A DNA stretch of 64,000 nucleotides from Stentor roeselii (GCA_006503475.1 RSEH01000002.1:1-64000); one strand, 5' to 3'; counted from the stretch's first letter, positions 34,058 to 44,628 are shown. Notes: generated by a model from the letters alone, not told the origin. A program made the numbers and translations.

Positions 34058-35551
34058 ATGATGTTAGACCTTTATCTAGGCAAGCCAAACAATAACTGTT
34101 TTTCATCTGATTCAAGACTTAAATCCTTATTAGGTGGATCTCTACATACTTTATCCCACAGAAGTTTATACCAAAAAATCAGAAAATTTCAAGAAAATCA
34201 AATTTCTTCATGTTGGTGTACTAAATTCCAAAAAATTCACGATCAGGCAATCGATATAATAGCAGTCTCTCCCTGCGGACTTTTTCCAGTATGTGGATGC
34301 TCATATGGAACAATCCTTATTATCAATATACCAAAAATTAAATTAGAACAAAAACTCCAAGGATCGTCAAATAATCTATTTTCAATCTACTTTTCAAATG
34401 ATGAAATTTATATAATTTGCGGATACCAAACTATTATCGAAATCTGGGATTTTTCCCAAAGGACTTTATTCTTCAGTATACCATTCTCATCTGACAGGAC
34501 CTCCCTAGCCATTTTTACTGATGGGAAGTACATTGTAAGCTCTGATAATAATTCATTAGTGTTTTAAAGTTTTCAGAGTAGAAATGAAAAATTCAGACTT
34601 GACGGACATAAAAGTTAAATAATTTCAATAGCATGCTCTGCTCAGGGAATGCATTTGTTCAGTGGGTCACAAGATGGTTTTATTATTGTTTGGAGTATTG
34701 ACTTGAGAAGACAAGAATTTGAGATAAAAGCTCATGATGATCAGATTAATTACTTAGCTATAACCGATAATTGTAAGTATGCCGCAAGCTGCTCTGGACC
34801 TTATTTGAAAATTTGGAATCTTGATGAAAGATGTGAATTATTCGCTTTTATGCATTCATGGAATATTTTATCAGCTGCTTTTTCACCAGATGGTTGCAGT
34901 TTAGCAACTGGGACAAGAGATAGTTATATTAGAGTCTTTAATATTGAAAAAAGGAAATTAGAGCATATTTATTCAGAAGAATCTTCACAAAACATTAAAA
35001 TAACTTTCAGTCCTGATAAAAAACAATTATTGCTGGGGATAATAAAGGTAAAATATGCATTTTTAAAATGAGTGTAAAACTCAAGCAAGTAAACTATGAT
35101 TTAGGCAATATGCAAGTCATAAGCCATGCATCAATTTCTCATGATAATAAATTTTTGGCTATTTGTAACCTCATTGATGGTTTAATTATTGTAGATATAA
35201 AAGAAAACAATTTTGAATATTTAAGTGATAATGAATCAGTAACTTATTTCACCAAATACTCTGATGATGGATCCTTTTTACTTTCTTTGAAGACCGAAAT
35301 GTTAATTATTTGGAATATAAAAACCAAGACAAAATTTTTTGAAGTTTCAATGAGTCTAACACGGAGTTTGATATTCCTATAATCTCAAACGATTTCAAAT
35401 TTGTGATTGTTCCTACAAGTCTAACTTGTTTAAGTGTTTGGAATACTATAAGAAACGTAAAAGTCTTTGAAATTCAAAGAAACAATATTAATCATTCAAT
35501 GGCTACCTTTTGTTATAAATCTAAATTGAATTATAATCAAATTTTGAAATA
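34058..35551 (+). pseudogene. WD40-repeat protein pseudogene
   Basis: From ATG at 34058, WD40 blades run in order through three frames: IDIIAVSPCGLFPVCGCSYG, GSQDGFIIVWSIDLRRQEF, YAASCSGPYLKIWNLDERC, AAFSPDGCSLATGTRDSYIR and FDIPIISNDFKFVIVPTSL. Breaks are a TAA after SLVF at 34565, a TAA in GHKS-IISIACS near 34617, a one-base loss in a G-run at about 35037, and a frameshift near 35360. The intact residues are well conserved, so decay looks fairly recent. It is a different WD40 type from the two intact copies flanking it, being shorter and lacking the CxC N-terminus. Confidence 0.75.
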
Positions 35552-36103
35552 ATTTATTTAGCGAAACTAAATTATAGAATTCATTGATCCTCTCTGGAGA
35601 CCAAGGATGAAACCTCAATAATTTAATGATAGTATCAAACACTTTCACACATTTACTTGGTAAATTTTACTAAATTGGATTTGGTAAAGTAAGTTGTGTT
35701 ATCCTTTAAGAAAGCGGGTCTTCTTCAAGATTTTTTAAGTTGGTTCAGCTCTAGTTCTGTGTTTTTAAGGAATGATTGAAAATTACTTTCTTAATAAGAT
35801 TTTATGTTGTTACGAGTAAGACAAACTTCTTTCTTATTGTATTCACTGAATAGTTTTGGCTTGGATTAGTATATATATCAGGCTTTCAAAGTATCAAAAT
35901 ACAATAGTTTGCTTATATTTGATTCATATAATTAGTTAGTATTCAATATAAATTATTTCTAAATATAAATATTCTTCATATATGTGCATCTATGTCATTT
36001 AAATTATACATTAAATGGAAAATATAGACATCCTATTCATCTGATATTATTTAAATTATCTAATATATGGAAATATAGAATCTAAGCTTTCTTATCTAAA
36101 AAA
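35552..36103. other. AT-rich stretch, nothing recognised
   Basis: Dense stops in all frames and no protein signature. Confidence 0.4.
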
Positions 36104-36735
36104 TTGTTTCATTTTAGATATACTGTATTCGGTTGCAACAAGCAATTATGTACACTCCTCAAATCTGATAAAAATACTATAAGGGACTATACAAAAGCAA
36201 AAGTATATCAAGACTTGATATCAAAGCAGAGGATATTTCAAAGATATAAAACCTTCATTAAAAATTTTTTTTCAAATATCTTGATGCTCAGTTAAAAGAA
36301 ATCACTCTATCAAGCGAAAACACTTTAAAGTCTATCTTGCTACCGTTTTTTCAACCCAAAATCAAAACATTTACTAAAACAAATTTGGAAAATCTCATGA
36401 CCGATGAGGAGGAGATCAAGATAAACCCAGACTTCAATAGTAGTAGTAAAGGATCTCTTTATAACAAAAAAAAAACTAAAGCATTAAACCAACAAGAAAA
36501 TAAGGATTTTGAAAATGAAAGAAAATTAATTCTAGATTCTGTGATTATCAAAGTAGCGAAAGGTCTTAATAATATTCAATGAAATTGATTTCATAACAGA
36601 GGTAATGAACCAAATCAGTCAGTTCAATGTTGAGCTACTTATAATCAAGGCATGCGTTGAAAGGTTGATTATAAGAGAATTGATTAAAAGAGACGAGCTC
36701 GACAATTGACTTAAAGTTTATCTTCCTTAGGTAGG
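36104..36735 (+). pseudogene. Cullin C-terminal region, pseudogene fragment
   Basis: Cullins scaffold RING ubiquitin ligases, and their C-terminal winged helix receives Nedd8. In forward frames the segment reads YLDAQLKEITLSSENTLKSI, then EEEIKINPDF, ERKLILDSVIIKVAKGLNNI and NEIDFITEVMNQISQF with VERLIIRELIKRDELDN. These correspond to the cullin pieces EIxxxTGI..xxLxxxLxxL, VNxxF, RxxxIDAAIVRIMKxRK, and LI.EVxxQLxxRF...KxRIExLIxRxYLERD. The frame breaks in a T-run near 36265, again near 36575, and at stops, and no N-terminal cullin repeats lie upstream. A truncated dead copy is the best reading. Confidence 0.65.
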
Positions 36736-37108
36736 CTTAGTACTAGTTAAGAGTTTATAGTCTAACAGATCTAATTTAGAACTCAAGAAAAACTAATTAA
36801 ATCAAAAAATTATTCATTAGTAAAGATCTTGAAATTTTATAGAAACATTTTTTGGTACTAGTTGCTCCCTAGGTGGTTTTTAAAGATTAATCGGTGTCCT
36901 GTAATGAGAGTTTGTTCAAGCTCTAAATATATAAAGCTATCATATAGAAGGACTATTTTATTAGTTCTTATGAATAAAAAATTGTCCAATACTATACAAA
37001 ATAACACATATTATATTAAACAGATTTATTGAGAAATCCTCAAATTTAAACTTATATCTATAGGATCAAATACAATTTATGAGTCTTTTAATTTTTAGTT
37101 ATATAAAT
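36736..37108. other. Upstream region of WD40 copy B
   Basis: AT-rich, with no gene recognised apart from the possible extended start at 37079 of the following gene. Confidence 0.4.
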
Positions 37109-39088
37109 ATGGAAAATCTGACGTCGGATCAAAGAGTTTATATATGCAGTTGTCAAATTAACTTTATAGAGCATTTCAACTTAAGAGATCACATCAAAAA
37201 ACCTACCCAGCATGTTATTAAACTATTCAACCAAAAAAATCAAAAACCAAAAAGAGTTCAAAGACGAGGAGGTTCTCAAAAGTTCAATTTTATAAAGTCT
37301 TCAGGACTCAATTCCGAATACAATAATATCATTGTAAATGTGATCAATTACCAAGTAATGTTGTTTTGCCCAAAAAAAATAAATTTTTATGACTTTACCA
37401 AAAAATCATCTATTCAATGCATAATTCAATTTCAAAAATTAATAAAGCAGCCGATTATCAAAGAGATAAGTTATTTCAAACACTCAAAACAAAAATTAAA
37501 AACTCAGTTTTATAATTTTTTGAAAGATAAAGAACTAATGATTCATAAGCTTTTCATTTCAGAAGAAAATAATATGTTATTCACAGCAGCGAAAAATGGA
37601 AGAATACAGTTTTTCAATTTCGAAACATTTAAACTTATTGCAAGTCTCACCTACCACAAAAGTCCAATCATCGCTCTAGATGTTTGCTCAAAATATGCAG
37701 TATCAGGTTCATTTGATGAATCGATCTGTTTGTGGAGCTTGAGGACTTACAAAGCTAAACTGATATTCAAGGGTCATCAAAATATAATCAATTCATTAAA
37801 GTTACTCCCAAACCTAAATTTAATTTTAACTGGATCTGAAGATGCAACCATCAGACTCTGGAATATTTTGAATAAGTCTCTTGTTTTTCAGATAAACTTT
37901 GGCGTTCCGGTGAGGTTTGTTTCAATGATCAATAAAGAGTTTTTTTTTGTCGGTGCAATGGGAAAGATTATAAAGTTAAACACTTCAATGTCCATGATTG
38001 AATCCAATTTCAAAGGAGTGATTATTCCAGTTTATTTAGCAGAAGAAGTACAGACTCTGGTCACAGGGCATTATGATGGGTCAATTCACTTTTTTGATTC
38101 GAAATCACTTAAAGAGTTTCATAGTGAAAACGCTTATTGTTATTCAAAATCACTTAAAGACCCTCATAGTGAAAAGCCTTATTTTAGTCCAGTGAATTGT
38201 ATAAGCTTTTGTAAACACTCAAAAAATTTCGCAACGCTTTCTATGGATATGATATTGAAAGTCTGGAGTTTTAATAAATCGATTCCTAAAATGATCTTCT
38301 GTTGCTTCAAATTTGAAAATTTTTGTGTAAGTATTTTTAAAAACAAGATAATTTTGGGAGGTACACAATTGGAATTATTTGACTTTACAACCCAAATATC
38401 AGCGAAAATTACAGAGGTTACTAAAATTTTTGCAATCTCTTTGTCAATAAAATTAAATCTTGTTGCTTGTGCTCATGATCAAGTTTACATATTCAGTTTG
38501 AAATCTTCAAAAGTAATTAAATCCATTTCATTATCCTTCAGTGTTTCCTATCTAGCTTTCCTTCAATCAGATATTCTATGTGGGACCGGAATGGGTGAAA
38601 TATTTTTACTTGAAACTCCTTCTTTGGGAGTAAAGAGTAAGTTTCTACTAGAATATAATCCAATCAGATTTTTGCTTTCCTCAAAAGATTGGAAAGTCTT
38701 TATTTATTCTGCTGGATATTTAACAAAAATGATTGAGACGGAAAATTTGAAAACTTCTGTAATTCATTATACAATTATCATATCAGGAGCTCTATCGAAA
38801 AATAAATTTGTATTTGTTGATGTTTATAGCAATGTTTATGTCCAAGAAAACTTTAATAACAGTAAAAGTATTACAAAATTTAATTATCGTCAAATATATT
38901 TTTTCCCTTTTTCTGATTTAGTTCTGTTAAAAGGATCTCGAGAGAAAAGATTAATAATTAATTTAGCTACTGAAAAAATTACAGAAATAAAGTCACTGAA
39001 AGAACTAAGGTTCAATTTCAATAAAAAACAATTGAGTTTGACAAAAGAGATCTTGATTTTATCATCACTTGATGATAATTATATCTAA
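37109..39088 (+). CDS. WD40-repeat protein with CxC...H...H N-terminus (copy B)
   Basis: A single-exon paralogue of the gene at 24402, 659 residues. ATG at 37109 (MENLTSDQRVYICSCQINF) matches the start of copy A better than the in-frame ATG at 37079. The N-terminus keeps CSC...LRDHIKKPTQHV, so the C-x-C...H...H pattern is conserved between copies while flanking residues vary. WD40 blades include GSFDESICLWSLRTY, GSEDATIRLWNILNKS, GHYDGSIHFFDSKS and LSMDMILKVWSFNKS. A 45-base in-frame duplication at 38099-38188 adds 15 residues (SKSLKEFHSENAYCY / SKSLKDPHSEKPYFS) that copy A lacks. It ends in TAA. The intact frame in both divergent copies suggests selection on the protein. Confidence 0.8.
   Translation: MENLTSDQRVYICSCQINFIEHFNLRDHIKKPTQHVIKLFNQKNQKPKRVQRRGGSQKFNFIKSSGLNSEYNNIIVNVINYQVMLFCPKKINFYDFTKKSSIQCIIQFQKLIKQPIIKEISYFKHSKQKLKTQFYNFLKDKELMIHKLFISEENNMLFTAAKNGRIQFFNFETFKLIASLTYHKSPIIALDVCSKYAVSGSFDESICLWSLRTYKAKLIFKGHQNIINSLKLLPNLNLILTGSEDATIRLWNILNKSLVFQINFGVPVRFVSMINKEFFFVGAMGKIIKLNTSMSMIESNFKGVIIPVYLAEEVQTLVTGHYDGSIHFFDSKSLKEFHSENAYCYSKSLKDPHSEKPYFSPVNCISFCKHSKNFATLSMDMILKVWSFNKSIPKMIFCCFKFENFCVSIFKNKIILGGTQLELFDFTTQISAKITEVTKIFAISLSIKLNLVACAHDQVYIFSLKSSKVIKSISLSFSVSYLAFLQSDILCGTGMGEIFLLETPSLGVKSKFLLEYNPIRFLLSSKDWKVFIYSAGYLTKMIETENLKTSVIHYTIIISGALSKNKFVFVDVYSNVYVQENFNNSKSITKFNYRQIYFFPFSDLVLLKGSREKRLIINLATEKITEIKSLKELRFNFNKKQLSLTKEILILSSLDDNYI
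38099..38188 (+). repeat. 45-base tandem duplication inside WD40 copy B
   Basis: Two adjacent 45-base units (38099-38143 and 38144-38188) encode SKSLK(E/D)xHSE(N/K). The duplication keeps the frame and inserts a loop between two WD40 blades. Confidence 0.8.
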
Positions 39089-40777
39089 TTAGTTTAGACT
39101 TTCATCTTCATAAAAAATATACTTTAGTCTTAACAAATCTAAATTAGAATTTAGAGAAAGTGCCTTACTTTAATTATTTTCTATCATATATTTGTATTGT
39201 ATGTCTGGAAAAAGTGGTTATATTGAAAATTTTTTTGACCAATATTATCTCACAAAACAGAAATCATTCAAGTATTTTATTATCAATAAATTCATCTCAT
39301 ATAGCATCTTATTTTATACGAAATTTATCTGGATTCCTAAAAACCATTATTGTGAGGTTAATCTTTGTAAAGCTTGTTTATCTCCTTTTGAAGTACATTA
39401 AACTCAGGAGTTTTGACGGCCATTTCAGATTTTATTATATTTCCAATTTGATCAGTTTCTGAACTAAAAATAATCTTCTTGGTTAATATTTCTTGATAGC
39501 TATTTATTAATTGTTTTATTGAAAAAACAGTTTTAGGTTAAAGATCTTAAATTAGAGAGATCGCTTTTGGTTTTTAGATGTTAAATCTTACTTAAGCGTC
39601 TTTGAGGAATTTATTCTTAGTTTTTTTTAGCATATTTTCTTCAGTTAACCAATAATATCAATTAATGCTTTCGTCTAAATGAATATAAAATGAGATTCGT
39701 TCGAGCTTTAATGCAAATTGGAGACAAGATGATAAACATTTCACCACTCATAATTATAATTTATAAATCTTTGTAAGTTTAAGTAGTAATATAATAAATA
39801 CAATAAATGTCTGATTTGAAAATTCTTGATGAAAATTACAACTATAAATCTCTAAATTTTATCCAAATTCTTACTTAAGATATAAGATGTAAAATTTACT
39901 TGCTTGAATATATGCCAAAACTAAGTCAATAAAAAACTTAAAGTTGAACTAAAAGTTTGCTTGAATTAATTTCATCACAATTATTTTATACCAATAAAAA
40001 TATGTAATTAATTTCTCAGAAAATGATTTAGGTGTTGATCTACGTTTAAATGTTCTGCTAAAAGGCAAATTCCTCTAAAATTTACTTGAGATAAGTTAAA
40101 AAATAAGCCTTTAAGTTTTCTAATATTTACAATTATTCAATAATAAGAACTATTTTAGCAAATTATTTTGTATTGTGTTCAGAAATAGTTTAATTTTAGT
40201 ATTCTCAGATTTTAAAATATGATATCTGTCTATAAATTAAAGGAAATTTCAAGAGAGTAGCAAACTCATAAATAAAAATCTCTAATGAAATATATTTCTA
40301 ATACTCAATTTAAAATCAAATATATAATTCCTCCCATGAACAGAAATTTGTCTTTATCCATTATCCACCCTTATTTCGATTCTAAATTTAGAGCTATCGA
40401 AAGTTTCTATACAAGTTTATCTAATCTTAGATAAAATAAATTACTCAAAAAATTACAAAACCTGAAGTCATGACAATTGAACAAATTAAAAATAGAGGGA
40501 TTTAAAATCTTAAGCTTAAAAAACCTGAGTGCCAATAGTGGGATATCATCACACTAGAGAGGTGATTTAATCAACTCTAAATTTTACCTGCTCAAGCGCA
40601 TATTTATTTGAACTTAATAATTGATTAATAATGTTCACCAAACTAATGATAACGAATTCAAAAACACTTAAAAAACGAAAAACTGATTCAAATTTCCATT
40701 TAAACTATAATCTCCTCTGAAACCAGCTAAAAAGTTCTACAAAAATTATAATAATCTAATGAATTATAAACTAAAAG
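39089..40777. other. Long non-coding stretch with short decayed pieces
   Basis: Two overlapping short frames at 39160-39462 and 39192-39401 lack recognisable domains. The second ends NHYCEVNLCKACLSPFEVH, a faint Cys/His pattern that may be a B-box trace. A piece near 39690 reads RFVRALMQIGDKMINISP. The rest is AT-rich. Confidence 0.4.
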
Positions 40778-41488
40778 ATGTCATGTAAGATAGCTGACTG
40801 TTCCAATGACGCAAAGTTTATCTGTAATTCATGTAAGAACAGTATGCCTCTCTGCACAACTCATACGGAAACCCACGACGACCATCACGAAATAAAAAGA
40901 TTAACCAAAGAACAAATATCAACTTTGACAATCAGCCAAACTCGCTCACTTCTTAAAAAGTGCATCTTAAAAATATCACAAGAAAGCACTCAAATCATCT
41001 CATCAATCAAACAAGCTTCAAGTTCAATAATTAAAACTCTAAAACAATCAAAGAACAATATTCAAAGCATTCAGAATTTTCAGTCTCTTTTGCTGGAAAA
41101 GGAAAGAGCTGCATTTTTAAAATACCAAACCGAGTTGGTCTCAGAAAAAATCAAAGAATTTTCATCAGGCGACAGTTTTTCTTCAGGGAATGAGAAAATA
41201 TTAGATCGGCCCAACACCTTGAGGAGGAATACAACAGATTTTCAGAAAATTATGAAAGAAATCGAAGCTCAGGAACTCAAAGAGAAAAAAGAACGAGAGA
41301 AAAAAGAAAGAGAGTTGAAGGAAAAGGAAAGGAAAGAAATGGAAAAGGAAAGGGAGAGAAGAGAAAGGGAAAAAAAAGAAAGAGAGAAGAAAGAAAGAGA
41401 GATTAAGGAAAGAGAACAGAAAGCATTGGAAATTAGGGAAAAGGAAGTAAGGGATAAGGAAAAGAAAATCAAAGGTTGGATTAAATAG
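40778..41488 (+). CDS. B-box zinc finger / coiled-coil protein (probably truncated)
   Basis: A 236-residue frame. Residues about 3-40 form a B-box: CKIADCSNDAKFICNSCKN then LCTTHTETHDDHHEIKR, with the C/H spacing of the family. A long coiled coil follows (60-150), then an unbroken run of charged KERE-type helix (about 165-232) that may form a single alpha helix. B-box plus coiled coil in ciliates often precedes a WD40 or NHL propeller. Here TAG ends the frame at GWIK, while WD40-like sequence continues just downstream in another frame (41500-41820). The gene may therefore be a 3'-truncated relic of a B-box/coiled-coil/WD40 protein that could still make a stable N-terminal product. Confidence 0.6.
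   Translation: MSCKIADCSNDAKFICNSCKNSMPLCTTHTETHDDHHEIKRLTKEQISTLTISQTRSLLKKCILKISQESTQIISSIKQASSSIIKTLKQSKNNIQSIQNFQSLLLEKERAAFLKYQTELVSEKIKEFSSGDSFSSGNEKILDRPNTLRRNTTDFQKIMKEIEAQELKEKKEREKKERELKEKERKEMEKERERREREKKEREKKEREIKEREQKALEIREKEVRDKEKKIKGWIK
41280..41475 (+). repeat. Purine-rich KERE-coding repeat
   Basis: Irregular short repeats of gaaagagag/aaggaaag type on the plus strand encode alternating Lys/Arg/Glu. The strand is almost pyrimidine-free for about 190 bases. Confidence 0.7.
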
Positions 41489-41499
41489 ATTTTCAGAAG

Positions 41500-41820
41500 A
41501 TGAGTTTAAAAGATAAGAGGAAGTACATTAGGAAATATTGGAATTTCGTCGGAACTGATGACTTAGATAAAGAATACCTGCTTTCAAATGATGGAAGATT
41601 CATTTTTAACTGTATCTAGTATTAAGGTAAACAAGATTAGATTGTAATTTTCAGTCAAGACCCATGTAACTATAAAAAGATCAATGTAATTACTTATTTA
41701 GTGGCTGTTTGGAATCTTGAATCACAAATAAAAGAATTTCAAGGGATTCAGAACACTCCTGGTGCTAGAACTTGGAAGAACTCTTTTCCCGAATGCATTT
41801 TCACAGAGTGGGGATATTAA
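41500..41820 (+). pseudogene. WD40 tail detached from the B-box gene
   Basis: Starting 12 bases after the B-box stop, a different frame reads MSLKDKRKYIRKYWNFVGTD, LLSNDGRFIFNC, stops, then YLVAVWNLESQIKEFQG and a last blade ending FTEWGY. This is WD40 style (LSNDGRFI; VAVWNLES). Stops and the frame change against the B-box part indicate loss of most of a propeller. Confidence 0.5.
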
Positions 41821-42064
41821 TTGATAGCCTAATAGTTTATCTAATTAACAAACAAAGTTAAATTAAATCATGAGTCATGTGATAAATCAATTAACCTAAT
41901 TCAGATAATTTAAGTCAGATCAAATTAAGCTTTCACCAAAGTCCTTCACCAAATACTCATTCACTATCTCTAAAATAATAAATAAAAAACTATTCCCATA
42001 ACCAACTAAATTCTTCTAAATAATCCTAATCCAAAATCTCTACATTTCCTTCATTAGTCTATAA

Positions 42065-43741
42065 ATGGATATTCCTATGCTGATCCAAGTAATCGAAGAC
42101 GACTTGAAACCAGCTGTCGCAACTCAAAACCTTCCGGCTGGAAGCGTAGATCTCGAAATTTACAACTCAGGTATCCAGATGTCAATGCAAGATCTAATGG
42201 AAAAAAGACCTTCAACCAACCAAGGACAAGACCTGAAAAGCGCTTACATCCTTCTAAACGTATCAAAAGACCCAGAATACTCAATGAAAATTTTATCTGA
42301 AATTTGCTTGGCTTACGACAAGCTGGTCATGCGTCACCAACACCGCCGAGCTTCAATACTTGAAGGATTTTTGGAAGCCCTTGAAGAACTAGGCGACAAA
42401 TACACGACTTGTGAAGAATTCTTCGCCATAGTCAACGCGATTTCTGTGCTTAAAGGCGCAGAAGTCGACATAAGCGACCTGATGAGCAGCCTTTATCCGC
42501 ACTTTTCATCAATGATGCACAGTTTTACAGTTGAAATCAATGAAAACCTGCCGAATTCCTTTAAAAAACTTGAAGAGATGATTAAAGTGCTTCAAAACGC
42601 TGAGAGCATCGGACTGAGCAATGAGAACTTGAACTACATGGTCCTTGATAATATTTTTACCTTCATTGAAGAAGTGACTGACTACATCAACATTGTTCAG
42701 AACGAGCAACGACGAGTTGAAAATGAAGAATGCGCTATTTTGTTAGGATATGCCAACCAAATCAAATCTTCCAGTGAAGACTTTCAGGGAAAAATAGAAG
42801 AATTCAAAGCCATTGTCGGCATCAAGGAACCTGTGCCTTCTGTACCTGAACAGAACCAACTTATTCAGGAGCAACTTGAACCTGTCAATTATTTAAGAAG
42901 TCCTTTGCCTGGAGTGGTCGAAGAGTCAAAAGCGATTTATTCGTATGAACATTCTGATTTTCATGTCGAGATCAAAAGAGCTGACTACAGAGGACAAAGA
43001 ATCGCAATTAAAAACTACTCAAAACTCCAGAATAAACCTTGGGATCCAAAAAAATTTGAAACTGAAATACAAATATTAGAAAGGTGCTCTAGGTTGGCGG
43101 AAGAGTCGAAAAATTCTTTGGGATTTTTAAAGTTTTATGGAGCGAAAATGGAAAAGGATTGTGTCTCGATTTATCTTGAACATATGGATGAAGACTTGTT
43201 TAAGAGGATTCAATCGTTCAAGGATCAAAAGATTAGCTTTAGTGAAAATGAATTAAAAGCTATTGCTACTCAACTTATTCAATCTTTTTCAGCTTTACAG
43301 AGAATTGGAATTATGCATCAGGATATAAAACCTGCAAATATTCTTGTTAGTGGAAGTGGTGAGGATGTTGTTGTGAAGATTATTGACTTTGGAGTTTCTA
43401 AGTTTAAGAGGTATGGAATGGCAACTACCCAAACCGCGGATGCAGTCACCACAAGTTATTACAGAGCACCTGAGCTGGTTGGCCATGTTCAAACTAATTT
43501 TAATAGTTTCAAAGCCGATACTTACTCACTAGCTATTACTTTTTACGAGATGTATACTTTGCAAGATATAAAAGATATCAATAATCCATCGCGACAAAAT
43601 GAACTCATGAATTCTTTAGATAGTATCACTTTTATTTGGTTAAAAAATCTTTTGAAGAGAATGATGGCAGATCACTCTCGAAGATTCACTTTTAGAGATT
43701 GCTTGCCTTTGCTACCAGGATTAAAAACTGAGTATAATTAG
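42065..43741 (+). CDS. Protein kinase with large N-terminal helical domain
   Basis: 558 residues, one exon. Residues 1-250 are predicted helical with no signature I can name. The kinase domain spans about 295-555: Lys in RIAIKNYSK (K316), FETEIQILERC as helix C (E334), HQDIKPAN (418-425; Arg of the usual HRD is Gln), DFG at 441-443 and APE at 468-470. The Gly-rich loop is poor (SYEHSDFHVEIKRADYRG has no GxGxxG). The catalytic Asp, DFG and Lys are kept, so activity is plausible. An N-terminal helical bundle joined to a kinase recalls cytosolic receptor-type or MLKL-like architectures, but that comparison is only structural style. The stop is TAG, 37 bases before the next gene. Confidence 0.8.
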   Translation: MDIPMLIQVIEDDLKPAVATQNLPAGSVDLEIYNSGIQMSMQDLMEKRPSTNQGQDLKSAYILLNVSKDPEYSMKILSEICLAYDKLVMRHQHRRASILEGFLEALEELGDKYTTCEEFFAIVNAISVLKGAEVDISDLMSSLYPHFSSMMHSFTVEINENLPNSFKKLEEMIKVLQNAESIGLSNENLNYMVLDNIFTFIEEVTDYINIVQNEQRRVENEECAILLGYANQIKSSSEDFQGKIEEFKAIVGIKEPVPSVPEQNQLIQEQLEPVNYLRSPLPGVVEESKAIYSYEHSDFHVEIKRADYRGQRIAIKNYSKLQNKPWDPKKFETEIQILERCSRLAEESKNSLGFLKFYGAKMEKDCVSIYLEHMDEDLFKRIQSFKDQKISFSENELKAIATQLIQSFSALQRIGIMHQDIKPANILVSGSGEDVVVKIIDFGVSKFKRYGMATTQTADAVTTSYYRAPELVGHVQTNFNSFKADTYSLAITFYEMYTLQDIKDINNPSRQNELMNSLDSITFIWLKNLLKRMMADHSRRFTFRDCLPLLPGLKTEYN

Positions 43742-43778
43742 TAAGGATTGTTCTAATAAGCTGTAATTATTAAAATAT

Positions 43779-44615
43779 ATGGACATAAAACAAAGGCCGA
43801 TATCATCTTCATGTTCAAATTTTGTAATACCATCAAATATCCGTAAACCTTTAAAGAGAAACACGAGTCGTGAAAGAACTCAAACCAAAAGTTATCAATT
43901 TATGTCCAGTGAAGACTTGGGTATGCAAATAAAAAATCAAAAGATCAGGATTAATGAACTAGAGAATGAAAATAAAATCCTGAAAACTAAAATTCAATCA
44001 ATTCAGTCTCATAAAAATCAGTTACCAACTACTTCCAAAACTTTAAAATCACTTCAGTTGACTGTGGAAACTGATAAAAAGAAACTTTATTCATCATATC
44101 TCGAAGTGTACTACGAAAATAATTACCTTAAACAGGAAATTCTAAAACAAAAAAAATTTATTAGAGAACTATTAAAATTTCCTCCACCTGAATACACAGA
44201 AATTTACGAAACTTACTTAAAACAATGCAAAACTATTGAATCACTCAAGAAAAACCTACAGTCTATCACCGATTCTCAAGATTTTGAGAGTAGTAAAGAC
44301 CCTTTCAAATCAATTCTTCCCAAACGTTCTTACTTCATCCAAAGCGAGTTAGAAATAATCGAGAAGTTCTGCGCATCTCTCTTAGAAAACTCAAAGCTCT
44401 CCAGCCTAGACCTAGAAGAAATCTGGTACGTGATGAACCCAAACAACAAAAACTCAATAACCCAATCCGATTTCCAAAAAGGTTGCAGAGCCCTAAACAT
44501 ATCATACCCAGAATGCGAAATCTTTCTAGTTTTCCAATTCTTCTTAAAAAAGGGTCAAACTCTTCGAAAGAAAGACTTTCTATCCTCGCTAATCCACTTA
44601 CTAAAGCCTAACTAA
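43779..44615 (+). CDS. Coiled-coil protein with EF-hand-like C-terminus
   Basis: 278 residues. Residues 1-45 are basic and Ser-rich (SNIRKPLKRNTSRERTQTKS). Residues 48-180 form a coiled coil (IKNQKIRINELENENKILKT). The last 80 residues have paired helices with an EF-hand-like loop, WYVMNPNNKNSITQSDFQKG, where acidic ligands are largely Asn, so Ca binding is doubtful. Such coiled-coil/EF-hand proteins are common at ciliate cilia, basal bodies and cortex, which is inference here. The TAA lies 13 bases from the convergent USP14 stop. Confidence 0.65.
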   Translation: MDIKQRPISSSCSNFVIPSNIRKPLKRNTSRERTQTKSYQFMSSEDLGMQIKNQKIRINELENENKILKTKIQSIQSHKNQLPTTSKTLKSLQLTVETDKKKLYSSYLEVYYENNYLKQEILKQKKFIRELLKFPPPEYTEIYETYLKQCKTIESLKKNLQSITDSQDFESSKDPFKSILPKRSYFIQSELEIIEKFCASLLENSKLSSLDLEEIWYVMNPNNKNSITQSDFQKGCRALNISYPECEIFLVFQFFLKKGQTLRKKDFLSSLIHLLKPN

Positions 44616-44628
44616 TAATTGAAATAAC

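Noticed and set aside
34565-34640. 18-base GT...AG segments (gtgttttaaagttttcag and gttaaataatttcaatag) as introns in the WD40 relic
   Set aside because: Removing them deletes residues that fit the WD40 blade, and two later frameshifts remain, so nonsense is simpler.
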